DNA of 64,000 bases from Burkholderiales bacterium 8X (GTDB lineage: Bacteria > Pseudomonadota > Gammaproteobacteria > Burkholderiales > Burkholderiaceae_C). The position numbers were made by a program, and so were the translations under genes. Of this stretch, positions 1 to 8,827 are shown one piece after another. The notes beneath the pieces were generated by a model, which worked only from the letters and a program-made list of their open reading frames with translations, had not been told where the DNA came from and searched no databases. Position 1 is the stretch's first letter; each line of letters opens with the position of its first letter. Location of the stretch: the NCBI GenBank assembly GCA_902506565.1, contig LR732703.1, positions 2,218,125 through 2,282,124 of the forward strand, in the 5' to 3' direction.

Positions 1-20
1 ATGAACGCATTTCAATCAAA

Positions 21-58
21 CCATCCCATAACCATCCATATGGATGGTGTTAGGATGG
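21..58. promoter_or_regulatory. Four-half-site operator upstream of the RHH regulator
   Basis: The hexamer CCATCC occurs at 21-26 and 32-37 and its complement GGATGG at 42-47 and 53-58, so four half-sites lie 10-11 bp apart. The central part, 31-48 (ACCATCCATATGGATGGT), is a perfect 18-bp palindrome, and the whole array is symmetric about 39/40. It ends 3 bp before the start codon of a ribbon-helix-helix protein. Spacing of one helical turn with inverted symmetry is what dimeric RHH repressors bind side by side, so autoregulation is the natural inference. Confidence 0.7.
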
Positions 59-61
59 CGC

Positions 62-484
62 ATGCCTCAAAACGCGGTCACTCCCATCAAGCCCAAGCTT
101 CCCGAATCCGAGAAGATCACCCTCAACATGGGCTTCATCGACCTCGGCAACGTCGACCTGCTGGTGGCCGAAGGCTTCTACTCGAACCGTTCGGATTTCA
201 TCCGAACGGCCATCCGCAACCAGCTGTCGACCCATGGCGAGATCCTGAAGCAGGTCGTCGCGCGCAAGACGCTGGTGCTCGGTCTGCAGCATTTCTCGCT
301 GCAAGACCTGGAAGCCGTTCGAGCCGCGGGCGAGCGCCTCAGCATTCGGGTGCTGGGCATGGCGTCGATCGACCCGGCCGTGACGGCCGAGCTGGCCCTC
401 GCAACCATCGAATCCATCACGGTGCTGGGTGCCTTGCACGCCAGCCCTGCCGTCAAGGCGGCCCTCTCGGACCGCATCCACTAG
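62..484 (+). CDS. Ribbon-helix-helix (CopG/ParD-like) transcriptional regulator
   Basis: This 140-residue protein probably binds DNA as a dimer and represses its own operon. Residues about 15-55 fit the RHH fold: a strand KITLNMGFIDL, then a helix through DLLVAEGFYS, the turn NRSDF and a second helix. The remaining 85 residues are an Ala/Leu-rich tail of unassigned role, containing a beta-alpha-beta-like stretch (RLSIRVLGM, IDPAVTAELA). An ATG at 44 is also in frame, but the start at 62 has an AGGAT-like Shine-Dalgarno and leaves the palindromic operator outside the gene. The depolymerase gene starts 17 bp downstream, so the two are probably cotranscribed. An antitoxin role is unlikely because the neighbour is a 405-residue hydrolase, not a toxin. 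Confidence 0.8.
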   Translation: MPQNAVTPIKPKLPESEKITLNMGFIDLGNVDLLVAEGFYSNRSDFIRTAIRNQLSTHGEILKQVVARKTLVLGLQHFSLQDLEAVRAAGERLSIRVLGMASIDPAVTAELALATIESITVLGALHASPAVKAALSDRIH

Positions 485-501
485 ATCCAGACAAGGAACC
501 C

Positions 502-1719
502 ATGAACCTCGATTTCAACCGCCTGATGGGCGATGCCACTCGCCTGACGCAGGGTGGCGACCTGCAGGGCGCGACCGAGCTGATCCAGCGAGCGCTGCTC
601 GGCAAGCAAGATACCGGTGCGAGCTCGGACGCACCCCAAGACCGTCGGTGGCCGGAGGATGCCGCCGCGCACATCGCCGGTCGCAAGGTGTCGCCGAACG
701 CGCGCGACATGGTGCTCGATGTCGAAAGCCGGGTCGTCTCCGCAGGCGCCGAGCCACTGGCCGCCGACCCAGTGAGCTCGCCCCGCACTGCGACCGAGAC
801 CACCGAGCCGAAATCGGAGCCCGCAGCGGCCGAGCCCGAACGCTTTGTCGATGGCAGCTTCAGCCACCAGGGCCGCGCCCTCGCCTACAAGCTCTTCGTG
901 CCGGCCCGCCGTGCAGGTTCGAACGAATCGCCGCGAGGGCTGGTCGTCATGCTCCATGGTTGCACCCAGAACGCGGCGGACTTCGCCGCGGGAACCCGGA
1001 TGAACGAGCTGGCCGCGGCGCACGACCTGCTCGTTCTTTATCCCGAACAAGCGCAGCGCGCCAATCCGCAGCGCTGCTGGAACTGGTTCAAGCCGCAGCA
1101 TCAGAAACGCGGACGCGGCGAGCCGGCGGTGCTGGCGGCCATGACCCGATCGATTGCCGAAGCGCATCGGGTCGATCCTGCGCGGGTCTACATCGCAGGC
1201 CTGTCGGCCGGCGGTGCGATGGCCGACATCATGGGCCGGGCATACCCCGACCTCTTCGCGGCGGTCGGTGTCCATTCGGGCCTGCCGGCGGGCGCGGCCA
1301 AGGACGTGGTCTCGGCGCTCTCGGTGATGCGGAGCGGCCCGCAAGGCAGTTCATCGTCTTCGCCCGCAGCTGGCAGCGGCCCCCTGCCACCGACCATCGT
1401 GTTCCACGGCGATGCCGATGCGACCGTGCATCCGTCGAACGGCACGGCGGTGGCCGGCGCGGCGCGAGGCCACGAAGACCGATCGGCTGCAAGCCCGCCG
1501 CAGGTGACCGACGGCCGCTCGCCACGGGGCCAGTCCTACACGCGAACCACCTACGGCGAGTCGACCGGTCAAGCGGCCGTCGAGCATTGGCGATTGCACG
1601 GTGCCGGCCATGCCTGGGCCGGCGGCAGTGCCAGCGGCAGCTACACCGACGCGCGAGGCGTCGACGCGAGTGCCGAGATGCTGAGGTTCTTTCTGGCGCA
1701 CCCCAGGCGCGGCGCCTGA
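502..1719 (+). CDS. PHB depolymerase-family esterase (alpha/beta hydrolase)
   Basis: The 405-residue protein belongs to the esterase/PHB depolymerase family that hydrolyses short-chain polyhydroxyalkanoates or related esters. The first 110 or so residues are a low-complexity, Ala/Glu-rich leader with a helical start (FNRLMGDATRL) and no clear signal peptide. The catalytic domain follows, with the oxyanion motif VMLHGCTQNA, the nucleophile elbow GLSAGG (Ser235), an acidic candidate in FHGDADATVH (Asp304 or Asp306) and His370 in GAGHAWAGG. The reading frame is open upstream to position 1, but the ATG at 502 follows AAGGAACCC and clears the regulator. Absence of an obvious export signal leaves open whether it acts on intracellular granules or secreted substrate. 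Confidence 0.85.
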   Translation: MNLDFNRLMGDATRLTQGGDLQGATELIQRALLGKQDTGASSDAPQDRRWPEDAAAHIAGRKVSPNARDMVLDVESRVVSAGAEPLAADPVSSPRTATETTEPKSEPAAAEPERFVDGSFSHQGRALAYKLFVPARRAGSNESPRGLVVMLHGCTQNAADFAAGTRMNELAAAHDLLVLYPEQAQRANPQRCWNWFKPQHQKRGRGEPAVLAAMTRSIAEAHRVDPARVYIAGLSAGGAMADIMGRAYPDLFAAVGVHSGLPAGAAKDVVSALSVMRSGPQGSSSSSPAAGSGPLPPTIVFHGDADATVHPSNGTAVAGAARGHEDRSAASPPQVTDGRSPRGQSYTRTTYGESTGQAAVEHWRLHGAGHAWAGGSASGSYTDARGVDASAEMLRFFLAHPRRGA

Positions 1720-1732
1720 GGCGGGCGGTCCA

Positions 1733-2092
1733 TCAGAGCCAGACCAGGGGCTCGAAGCCGCCGAAGAACATCCGCTTGCCGTCGAAAACCATCTTGCCCG
1801 CGTCCATCATGTCGGCGAGCCGCGGATCGGTCATGACCTTGCCGTTGACCTCGTCCCGATGGTCGCGCGATTCGAAGACGATGTACGAGAAGATCACCAC
1901 CTCGCCTTCCTTCAACTGCACGCTCTGCGGGAACGAGGTGAGCTCGCCGGCCTTCACGTCGTCGGCCACGCATTCGCGATATTCGAGAGCCCCATGCTCC
2001 CGCCAGATCGCACCGGCCTTGCTGGCCATCTCACGGTAGGCGTCCAGCTTGGCGGACGGGACCGGAACCACGTATCCATCGACATAGGCCAT
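1733..2092 (-). CDS. DUF1428 family protein (YbaA-like)
   Basis: This is a 119-residue protein of the DUF1428 family, small dimeric ferredoxin-like proteins without an established reaction. It opens MAYVDGYVVPVP and ends in the family-like FFGGFEPLVWL. The length is normal. AAGGAG lies just before the ATG. It is convergent with the depolymerase gene, with only 13 bp between the stop codons, and divergent from the GST gene. Nothing in the context assigns a substrate. Confidence 0.85.
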   Translation of the reverse strand: MAYVDGYVVPVPSAKLDAYREMASKAGAIWREHGALEYRECVADDVKAGELTSFPQSVQLKEGEVVIFSYIVFESRDHRDEVNGKVMTDPRLADMMDAGKMVFDGKRMFFGGFEPLVWL

Positions 2093-2224
2093 CGAAAGCT
2101 CCTTGTGAAGGTCGGCGCGCCCGGGCGCAGGCGCCCGTCAATATAGCGCCGCAGCAGCGTCCGGCAAGCTGCGTCATCATGCGCAGCACCGATCATCGTT
2201 TCCAAAGCAAAAGGACAGCTCGAC

Positions 2225-2929
2225 ATGTCAGATCTCTCGGCCTTCCCGATCACCCGCAAGTGGCCCGCTCGCCATCCCGAAAGACTGCAGCTTTACTCGC
2301 TGCCGACACCCAACGGCGTCAAGGCGTCGATCATGCTGGAGGAGACCGGCTTGCCCTACGAGGTTCACCTGGTCGACTTCGGCAACAACGACCAGACCTC
2401 GCCCGAATTCATGTCGCTCAACCCGAACAACAAGATTCCGGCGATCCTCGATCCGGACGGCCCCGGCGGCAAGCCGCTCGCCCTGTGGGAATCCGGTGCC
2501 ATCCTGCTCTACCTGGCGGACAAGACCGGCCGTTTGATCCCGAAAGACCCGGCCGCGCGCTACGAGACCATCCAATGGCTGATGTTCCAGATGGGCGGCA
2601 TCGGACCGATGTTCGGGCAGCTCGGCTTCTTCAACAAATTCGCCGGCAAGGACTACGAGGACAAGCGTCCGCGCGACCGCTACGTGGCCGAATCGAAGCG
2701 CCTGCTCGGCGTGGTCGAAGGTCGGCTCGCCGATCGGGACTGGATCATGGGAAGCGAGTTCACGATTGCCGATATCGCGGTCTTTCCGTGGATTCGCAAC
2801 CTGGTCGGCTTCTACGAAGCCGGCGAGCTGGTCGGGTTCGAGGACTTTCCGCGAGTCGCACGCACGCTTGAAATGTTCAAGGCCCGGCCGGCTGTCGAAC
2901 GCGGGCTGAACATTCCTTCGCGCGGCTGA
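2225..2929 (+). CDS. Glutathione S-transferase, YfcG/YghU-like
   Basis: The 234-residue protein has an N-terminal thioredoxin-fold domain (about 20-105) with LYSLPTPNGVKASIMLEE, the cis-Pro motif NNKIPAIL and the glutathione-binding WESGAILLYLADK. An all-helical C-terminal domain follows, with FTIADIAVFPWI. These features match the Nu-type disulfide-bond oxidoreductase GSTs. An AAGGACAG element precedes the ATG. It stands alone between a divergent DUF1428 gene and a convergent SDR gene, so detoxification or thiol-disulfide exchange is inferred from family only. Confidence 0.88.
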   Translation: MSDLSAFPITRKWPARHPERLQLYSLPTPNGVKASIMLEETGLPYEVHLVDFGNNDQTSPEFMSLNPNNKIPAILDPDGPGGKPLALWESGAILLYLADKTGRLIPKDPAARYETIQWLMFQMGGIGPMFGQLGFFNKFAGKDYEDKRPRDRYVAESKRLLGVVEGRLADRDWIMGSEFTIADIAVFPWIRNLVGFYEAGELVGFEDFPRVARTLEMFKARPAVERGLNIPSRG

Positions 2930-3006
2930 CGGTCCGCCGGTGCGACGGCCCGGAGCCGATCCGCGCGTTCGGCTGCCGGGCGGCGTCGAGCCCGTGATTG
3001 CCCCGA

Positions 3007-3909
3007 TCAGCTCCGCAACTGGCCGCGCAGCTTTTCGCCGATGTCCGGCCGTTCCGCAAACGGATCGGCCGGGTTCTCGATCGCCAAGATGCTTTCCATC
3101 CGGCTCTTGACGTTGCCGAGCGCCTTCGGGTGGCTGAAGATGTAGAAGCGGTTGCTGCGAATCCCGTCGAACACCATCTCGGCGACCTGCGCCGCCGAGA
3201 CCTTGCCGCTGCTCACCGCCTTTTCGCTCATGGCCTGGCCGATGAGCTGCGACTTGGTCGGTGCGCCGCTCGCCAGGGCGCTCGGACGATTGCGGTCGCT
3301 CTGCGTGATGCCGGTCGGCACGAAGTACGGACACAACAGGCTCGCGCCGACCTGGTCGGTCACCAGCTTGAGGTCTTGATAGAGGGTCTCGGTCAAGCTG
3401 ACCACCGCTGCCTTCGCGGTGTTGTAGATGCCCATGTTGGGCGGGGTCAGCAAGCCGGCCATGCTCGAAGTGTTGACGATGTGGCCCCGGTATGCCGGGT
3501 CCTTGGCGGCGGCTTCGAGCATCATCGGCGTGAAGAGGCGCACGCCGTGCACCACGCCCCACAGGTCCACGCCCAAGACCCACTCCCAATCGGCGACCGA
3601 GTTCTCCCAGACCAGTCCGCCCGCCCCCACCCCGGCATTGTTGAAGACGAAATGAGGTGCGCCGAAGCGTTGCTCGACATCTCGCGCGAGTTGTTCCATC
3701 TGCGCGGCATCGGCCACGTCGACCTGGCGCGCGAGCACCGCCGCGCCGGCGGCCTCCATCTCGCGACGAGCGGCTTCGAGCGCATCCTGCTGCACGTCGA
3801 CCAGCACCAGGTTCATCCCCAGCCGGGCGCCGATGCGGGCGCATTCGAGGCCGAAGCCCGAGCCGGCGCCGGTCAGCACGGCGGTCGTACCTTTGAAATC
3901 CTGAATCAT
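3007..3909 (-). CDS. SDR family NAD(P)-dependent oxidoreductase
   Basis: This 300-residue classical short-chain dehydrogenase/reductase has the cofactor motif TGAGSGFGLE near residue 14, the NNAG motif (FVFNNAGVGAGG), a catalytic Ser in IVNTSSMAGLL and the YNTAK pair in GIYNTAKAAVVSL. The extended C-terminal region (about 205-300) is somewhat longer than the usual 250-residue SDR. Substrate is unknown. It is a single gene, convergent with the GST and divergent from the ankyrin gene. Confidence 0.87.
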   Translation of the reverse strand: MIQDFKGTTAVLTGAGSGFGLECARIGARLGMNLVLVDVQQDALEAARREMEAAGAAVLARQVDVADAAQMEQLARDVEQRFGAPHFVFNNAGVGAGGLVWENSVADWEWVLGVDLWGVVHGVRLFTPMMLEAAAKDPAYRGHIVNTSSMAGLLTPPNMGIYNTAKAAVVSLTETLYQDLKLVTDQVGASLLCPYFVPTGITQSDRNRPSALASGAPTKSQLIGQAMSEKAVSSGKVSAAQVAEMVFDGIRSNRFYIFSHPKALGNVKSRMESILAIENPADPFAERPDIGEKLRGQLRS

Positions 3910-4330
3910 CGAGTCTCCTGATGGGGTGCGCGAGGACGCGCCCGGGTTTGGCCTGCAGGTCGGATTAGAAGCGTTTTGCGGAGTGCGGGGCGTCGTTTAA
4001 GTGACTGACCCGGCAAGTCATCGCGTCGGGTCCTCTGAGCAGTCGATGGGTGGCGGCACACGCTCGCGGCTTTCGAAGCCGCCCTAGCGCATCGTGGGGG
4101 CTGTGCGACGCACCCCTTTGCAGCAGCATCGTCCATCGATCACCAGGTGCCGCGAGTGCAAGCGGCGCCATTCATCGGGGAGACACGAAATGGATGATGA
4201 ACGTCAATCAAGCGATCGGCAGCTCTCGACGCAACTCCTGTCGGCCGTGCTCATGTCCGATGGCGCCTTGTCGACCACGGCCTGAGGACATCTCTGCCGA
4301 AGGGGTCGTGCATCACGGGTAGTTGGCGCC
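3910..4330. other. 421-bp intergenic region, one doubtful small ORF
   Basis: The region separates the minus-strand SDR from the plus-strand ankyrin gene and must hold both promoters. Apart from a 31-codon ORF at 4190-4285 no gene, tRNA or strong hairpin was seen. No convincing -35/-10 pair could be picked out by eye. Confidence 0.6.
4190..4285 (+). CDS. Possible 31-aa small ORF before the ankyrin gene
   Basis: An ATG preceded by GGGGAGA at a suitable distance opens a 31-residue frame beginning MDDERQSSDRQL and ending DGALSTTA, 45 bp before the ankyrin start. It is hydrophilic, with a short apolar stretch (LLSAVLM). It could be a leader peptide or chance; only the Shine-Dalgarno-like sequence supports it. 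Confidence 0.2.
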   Translation: MDDERQSSDRQLSTQLLSAVLMSDGALSTTA

Positions 4331-6127
4331 ATGGATGAAGTTGCTCGAGATCCGAACCATCAGGTGGTTCATGCGCTTTACGGAAGCGAGGCCTGCTGGC
4401 AAAAAGTCCTGCGCGAAACCGGGGTGGAGAGTCCACCGCGATTGCTGCGTTTCGTCGACCAAAATGACCTTCGGCAAGTCGAGACGTTGCTGAGTGGCGG
4501 CGCAGACATCGAGACACGAGACGATATCGGCCGGACACCACTCCACGTCGCCGCGATCAAGGGCGACATCGCGATGCTCGAGCTCTTGTTCAAGAGGGGC
4601 GCAGATCCCGATGCCTCGGACTTCTTCGGAACGACGGCGCTCAGCGATGCCGCGGCAGAGAACCACGAAGCCGTTGTTCGTGCGTTGCTTGCTTGGAAGG
4701 CGGATGTGCATGCCTGCGACCATCAAGGCGTCAATGCGCTGATGCGCGCAGCCAGCGAGGGCCATGGCGCGATCGCCGAACTCTTGCTGGCAAATGGTGC
4801 TCGGATCGACGCAGCAGACCACTTCTACCAACGCCATGCGCTTCACTGTGCCGCCGTATTCGGCCGTGCAGCGATGGTGGCATTGCTCGCGAAGCACGGG
4901 GCCGAGGTCGACGCGCCCTCCCTCAAGGGCAGAACGGCTTTTCACCTGGCGTTGACCTTCAACCACCAGGCAGTGGCAGGTCTGCTGCTGGATGACTACA
5001 AAGTCGACATCGAGCAGCTGGATGGCCGAGGTCGCTCCGGATTGCATTACGCCTGCACGAGTCCGGCCTTGCTGGATTGGCTCATGGATCGAGGCGCCCG
5101 CATTCGCAGGAGCACGGGAGGCCGCACGCCGCTTCATCGCGCCGCCAAATTGGGCTGTGCGCCAGCGATCGACGTGTTGATTCGCAGAGGTTGTGATGTT
5201 CGGGAGGCCGACAACGGCGGCGCGACCGCGCTTCACCTGGCGACACTGCACGATCGACCCGAAGCAGTCGCAACCCTGCTCCGCCATGGCGCACCGGTCG
5301 ACGCGATCGACGAGGCAGGACGGACGCCCTTGATGCTGATGCCGTCGAACGAACGTGGCGTGCAGTGGATGCTGGTGCAGGCAGGTGCCACCTACGATGC
5401 CGCTTTGCTGAAGAGCCTGCTTGCTGCTCCGAATACCTTGAGGTCGCCGCGATCCCGGAGGCAGCTCGACTACCAGCTGACAGCGGATCGGCTGATTCGG
5501 TACCTGGTCGAAGATGCCGATTCCAGAAGCACGGCCAGCTTGCTTCCGCTTGCATCGCTGTCGCTCGGCCAAGTCTGCAGGAGCATCTGCGCCGATGCCT
5601 ACGATGCGTCCTCCCTCGAACGGCTGATTTCCGAACGAGTCCCGGGTTGGCCGGCAGCACACCGCCAAGCCTTGCTGTACAGCCTGGCCGCGCTCGACCT
5701 GGAGACCGACCGAGTTGGGGGACATCGGTTCGAGATGAAAGCGCCTGGTGATGGTCCGGTCGACCCCGAAACCGATCTGATGGAAGCGTTGAACGATGCG
5801 GGAATGACGGAGGCGTTCGATCGTGCGCGAAGAAGCTTGAAGTGCCTTTGCCGCGTACCGCTCAACTGGACCGCGCTCAACTTCGCCATCCATCGCAACG
5901 AAGGTCCGCTCGTGAAGCTGCTGCTCCAGCTCGGCGCCAGCGCGATCGTGCCGAGTCGCACGGGGCACACGCCTCTTCACACCGCGGTCGACGCGGACTG
6001 GCCGGAACTGGTCCCCTTGCTCCTGCGGCATGGCGCCCGCGCGATGCTTCCCGATCTGGAGGGTGAAACGCCGCGTCAATTGGCGATCCGGCTGAAACGT
6101 TCGCAGTTGACGCAGCTACTCGGCTGA
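4331..6127 (+). CDS. Ankyrin-repeat protein
   Basis: The 598-residue protein has no signal peptide or membrane segment. Residues about 37-360 form a block of roughly nine to ten ankyrin repeats, recognisable by units such as GRTPLHVAAIKGD, GVNALMRAASEGH, GRTAFHLALTFNH, GRTPLHRAAKLG and GATALHLATLHDRPE. A non-repeat stretch (about 360-505) rich in Leu and Arg follows, then three more repeats to the C-terminus (NWTALNFAIHRNE, GHTPLHTAVDADW, GETPRQLAIRLKR). Ankyrin arrays bind protein partners; no catalytic domain is visible. The start has a poor Shine-Dalgarno and no conserved neighbour, so it may be an accessory gene. Host-interaction effector or intracellular scaffold are both possible; neither is shown. 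Confidence 0.85.
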   Translation: MDEVARDPNHQVVHALYGSEACWQKVLRETGVESPPRLLRFVDQNDLRQVETLLSGGADIETRDDIGRTPLHVAAIKGDIAMLELLFKRGADPDASDFFGTTALSDAAAENHEAVVRALLAWKADVHACDHQGVNALMRAASEGHGAIAELLLANGARIDAADHFYQRHALHCAAVFGRAAMVALLAKHGAEVDAPSLKGRTAFHLALTFNHQAVAGLLLDDYKVDIEQLDGRGRSGLHYACTSPALLDWLMDRGARIRRSTGGRTPLHRAAKLGCAPAIDVLIRRGCDVREADNGGATALHLATLHDRPEAVATLLRHGAPVDAIDEAGRTPLMLMPSNERGVQWMLVQAGATYDAALLKSLLAAPNTLRSPRSRRQLDYQLTADRLIRYLVEDADSRSTASLLPLASLSLGQVCRSICADAYDASSLERLISERVPGWPAAHRQALLYSLAALDLETDRVGGHRFEMKAPGDGPVDPETDLMEALNDAGMTEAFDRARRSLKCLCRVPLNWTALNFAIHRNEGPLVKLLLQLGASAIVPSRTGHTPLHTAVDADWPELVPLLLRHGARAMLPDLEGETPRQLAIRLKRSQLTQLLG

Positions 6128-6198
6128 CTTGCGGCCTGTGTTCGCGCGGGCGGCTTCTCCGCACGGAAGCCACGACAAGCACGATCCCTTCACCCGCC

Positions 6199-7134
6199 TC
6201 AACCCGCCGCCCGCATCGAATACCCGATCCGCGGAAAGTGCACCTGCACCGTTCCCGCTCGCTCGTCGGTGCGGCGCAGGCTGTAGTGCGTGCGGGTGGC
6301 GGCGACCAGCTCGCCTTCGGTCGGCTCGGGTCCGAAGCTCTCGGACACGATGCTCACCATCGAGCCGAGCGGCAGGCCGTGCTCGTCCTGGAAGGCGCTG
6401 TCCGACAGCAGGCTCTGCGGCTGCGAACTCTTGGCAACCTCGATCGCATGGTTTGCATCGCTCACCACCATCTCGCCGTGGCCGATCGCGGCCATCCGAT
6501 CCATCCAGTCGACCACGGCCGGCGTCAGCTGCAAAACGCCCGCTCGCGAAGGCGTGCGCTTGCGGGTGAACCACAGCGGGTGATAGCAGGCGAAGTCGGC
6601 CACCGTCGGCAGCGCGCCGAGTAGATAGTCGCCGTCGTCCAGCATGTCGGACATGCGGCGCAGGTACGACTTGTAGGCTGCCGCGGCGTCGGCCGGGCGA
6701 TGCCTCACCATGTTGACGCTCATCGCCTTGCGATCTTCTGCAAAGGCCTTGCCCGCTTCGGGTGGCGCCTTGCCGAACAGGTCCGCCGCGCCGGTGCCGC
6801 CGAAGTTGTAGGCCATGGCTGCCCAGAAGACCGCGTTGTCGCCCCACTGCGCAATGGTCCTGGCGAGGCCCTTGCCGGGCTCGGGGTAGATCGACGGCAT
6901 CGGCGCCAGATGCTCGAGCACGTCGCAGATGAGCGCGGTATCGCAATAGATGTCCGCGCCCACCTGCAGCACCGGCGTCTTGCGGTAGCCGCCGGTCAGC
7001 GCCATCAGGTCGGGCTTGGGCATGATCTGCGGAATGATCACCGACTTCCAGGCCAGCTTCTTGTAGCCGAGGATGAGGCGCACCTTCTCGGAGAAAGGCG
7101 AGGTGGCGTAGTGGTGAAGGATCAGGTCTGCCAT
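6199..7134 (-). CDS. Glutathione S-transferase family protein
   Basis: This 311-residue protein starts with a thioredoxin-like GST domain (LILHHYATSPFSEKVRLILG, then YRKTPVLQVGADIYCDTALI). A longer helical region of about 220 residues follows, ending near GYSMRAAG. It is the last gene of the minus-strand catabolic run and begins 21 bp after the AidB-like dehydrogenase, so cotranscription is likely. A role in glutathione-dependent processing or isomerisation of a catabolic intermediate is inference only. It is larger than a typical 200-230 residue GST. Confidence 0.82.
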   Translation of the reverse strand: MADLILHHYATSPFSEKVRLILGYKKLAWKSVIIPQIMPKPDLMALTGGYRKTPVLQVGADIYCDTALICDVLEHLAPMPSIYPEPGKGLARTIAQWGDNAVFWAAMAYNFGGTGAADLFGKAPPEAGKAFAEDRKAMSVNMVRHRPADAAAAYKSYLRRMSDMLDDGDYLLGALPTVADFACYHPLWFTRKRTPSRAGVLQLTPAVVDWMDRMAAIGHGEMVVSDANHAIEVAKSSQPQSLLSDSAFQDEHGLPLGSMVSIVSESFGPEPTEGELVAATRTHYSLRRTDERAGTVQVHFPRIGYSMRAAG

Positions 7135-7155
7135 CGGTGGGTTCCAGGTTGATGC

Positions 7156-8796
7156 TCAGGTGGGCATGGCGCGATCGATGATCGCATCGAAGTCGCATCG
7201 GGGCGAAAGCGTACCGAAGGCATGGCCCCAATCGCCCCCGATGCGCGAGGCGCAAAAGGCATCGGCGACCGCTGCCGGTGCCGTCCGCACGAGCAGCGCC
7301 GCCTGCGCGGCCAGTGCGACATCCTGTGCGAGCCGGCGCGCCTCGCCTTCGGTAGTCATCGATTCGATGCGATCCGGCAGGGCATCGGCAAGCCGGTCGA
7401 GGCCGGCATGCAGGCCACGTGCGTCCCCCAGCTCTTGCCGGAGCGCAGCGACCGCATCGCCCTTGCGCAGGCCCCGCAGCAGGTCGAGCGCCATGATGTT
7501 GCCGGCGCCCTCCCAGATCGAGTTGAGCGGCATTTCGCGATAGATGCGGGCCATGACGCCTTCGCCGCCCTCCTCCACGTAGCCGTTGCCACCAAGGCAC
7601 TCCATGGCCTCCTGGGCAAACGAGCTGCCGCGCTTGCAGATCCAGAACTTGGCCACCGGCGTGAGCAGCCGGGCCATGAAGCGCTCGTGCGGCTCCTGCT
7701 GGCGATCGAAGGCTCGGGCGAGCCGGATCGACAGCGCCGTCGCGGCCTCGCTTTCGAGAGCCAGGTCGGCCAGCACGTTCTTCATCAAGGGCTGCTCGAT
7801 CAACGCCTTGCCGAAGGCCTTCCGTTCGGATGCGTGATGCAGCGCGAGGCTCAATGCCTGCCGCATCAGGCCGCTGGTGCCCAGAGCGCAGTCGAGCCGG
7901 GTCATGGTGCCCATCTCGAGGATCTGAGGAATGCCACGGCCTTCTTCGCCGACCAGCCAGGCGCTCGCCTGGTGAAACTCGACCTCGGAACTCGCATTGG
8001 CCTTGTTGCCCAGCTTGTCCTTGAGCCGCTGGATGCGGACCGTGTTGCGGCTGCCGTCGGCGAGGACGCGTGGCAGGAAGAAGCAGCTGAGCCCGGCTGG
8101 CGCCTGGGCCAGCACCAGGAAGGCATCGCACATCGGCGCCGAGAAGAACCATTTGTGCCCGGTGAGCTCGTAGCGCTCGCCCCAAGCGTCGCTTGCGACG
8201 CGCACGGCCCGAGTCGTATTGGCCCGAACATCCGAGCCTCCCTGCTTCTCGGTCATGCCCATGCCCATCGTGAGTCCGGGCTTGTCGCGCCACGGCTTGA
8301 GCGCGCCGTCGTAGTCGCGCGTGCCGAGCAAGGGCGCGATGTCGCGCTCGATCGCCGCGTTGCCGCGGAGCGCCGGGGTCGCGGCATAGCTCATCGAGAT
8401 CGGGCAGAGGATCGAAGGCTCGAGCTCGGTAAACAGCATGAAGCCGGCGGCGCGCTCCACGTGGCTGATGCTGCCGGTCCAGGGCGACCCGTGCAGTCCG
8501 GCGCCGATTGCGGCCCGCATGAGCTCGTGATAGCTCGGATGGAACTCGACCTCGTCGGTGCGGCGCCCGACGCGGTCATGCGTGTGCAGCTGCGGCGGAT
8601 GCACATTCGCGAGCCGCGCATGATCCTGCATTCGCGCGGAGCCGGCGAGCAGGCCCAGGCGGGTCAGCGCATCGAGTGGCAGCTCCGGCGCGTTGAAGCG
8701 GAGCGCATCCTGCAAGGGCCGGTGTGCCGCCAGCAGGTCGTAGTCGGCCAGCCGTGTCGGCTGGTTGAGCACTTCGTGCGTGTCGATGCCGGCCAT
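7156..8796 (-). CDS. Acyl-CoA dehydrogenase, AidB-like
   Basis: The 546-residue flavoprotein has the arrangement of AidB/isovaleryl-CoA-dehydrogenase-like proteins: a long N-terminal segment (THEVLNQPTRLADYDLLAAH), the FAD/acyl-binding stretch MGMGMTEKQGGSDVRANT, GHKWFFSAPMCDAFLVLAQ, and a C-terminal helical domain with ECLGGNGYVEEGGE. AidB proteins bind DNA and accompany the alkylation response in E. coli, but in this context, among beta-oxidation genes, a catabolic acyl-CoA substrate is as plausible. It lies 31 bp downstream of the MDR oxidoreductase in the same direction. Confidence 0.85.
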   Translation of the reverse strand: MAGIDTHEVLNQPTRLADYDLLAAHRPLQDALRFNAPELPLDALTRLGLLAGSARMQDHARLANVHPPQLHTHDRVGRRTDEVEFHPSYHELMRAAIGAGLHGSPWTGSISHVERAAGFMLFTELEPSILCPISMSYAATPALRGNAAIERDIAPLLGTRDYDGALKPWRDKPGLTMGMGMTEKQGGSDVRANTTRAVRVASDAWGERYELTGHKWFFSAPMCDAFLVLAQAPAGLSCFFLPRVLADGSRNTVRIQRLKDKLGNKANASSEVEFHQASAWLVGEEGRGIPQILEMGTMTRLDCALGTSGLMRQALSLALHHASERKAFGKALIEQPLMKNVLADLALESEAATALSIRLARAFDRQQEPHERFMARLLTPVAKFWICKRGSSFAQEAMECLGGNGYVEEGGEGVMARIYREMPLNSIWEGAGNIMALDLLRGLRKGDAVAALRQELGDARGLHAGLDRLADALPDRIESMTTEGEARRLAQDVALAAQAALLVRTAPAAVADAFCASRIGGDWGHAFGTLSPRCDFDAIIDRAMPT

Positions 8797-8827
8797 GCCC
8801 GGGCGCCTCGTATTCAGGCCCTTGCCT

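Noticed and set aside
1..501. Extension of the depolymerase frame upstream to position 1
   Set aside because: It runs through the RHH gene in another frame, has Arg/His/Gly-rich composition typical of out-of-frame GC-rich DNA, and the ATG at 502 has a good ribosome site.
3910..4189. Possible tRNA or structured RNA in the gap before the ankyrin gene
   Set aside because: No cloverleaf, CCA end or strong stem could be drawn from this sequence.
4313..6079. Minus-strand open frame opposite the ankyrin gene
   Set aside because: The plus frame has unmistakable ankyrin repeats, and the regular repeats themselves explain the open antisense frame.
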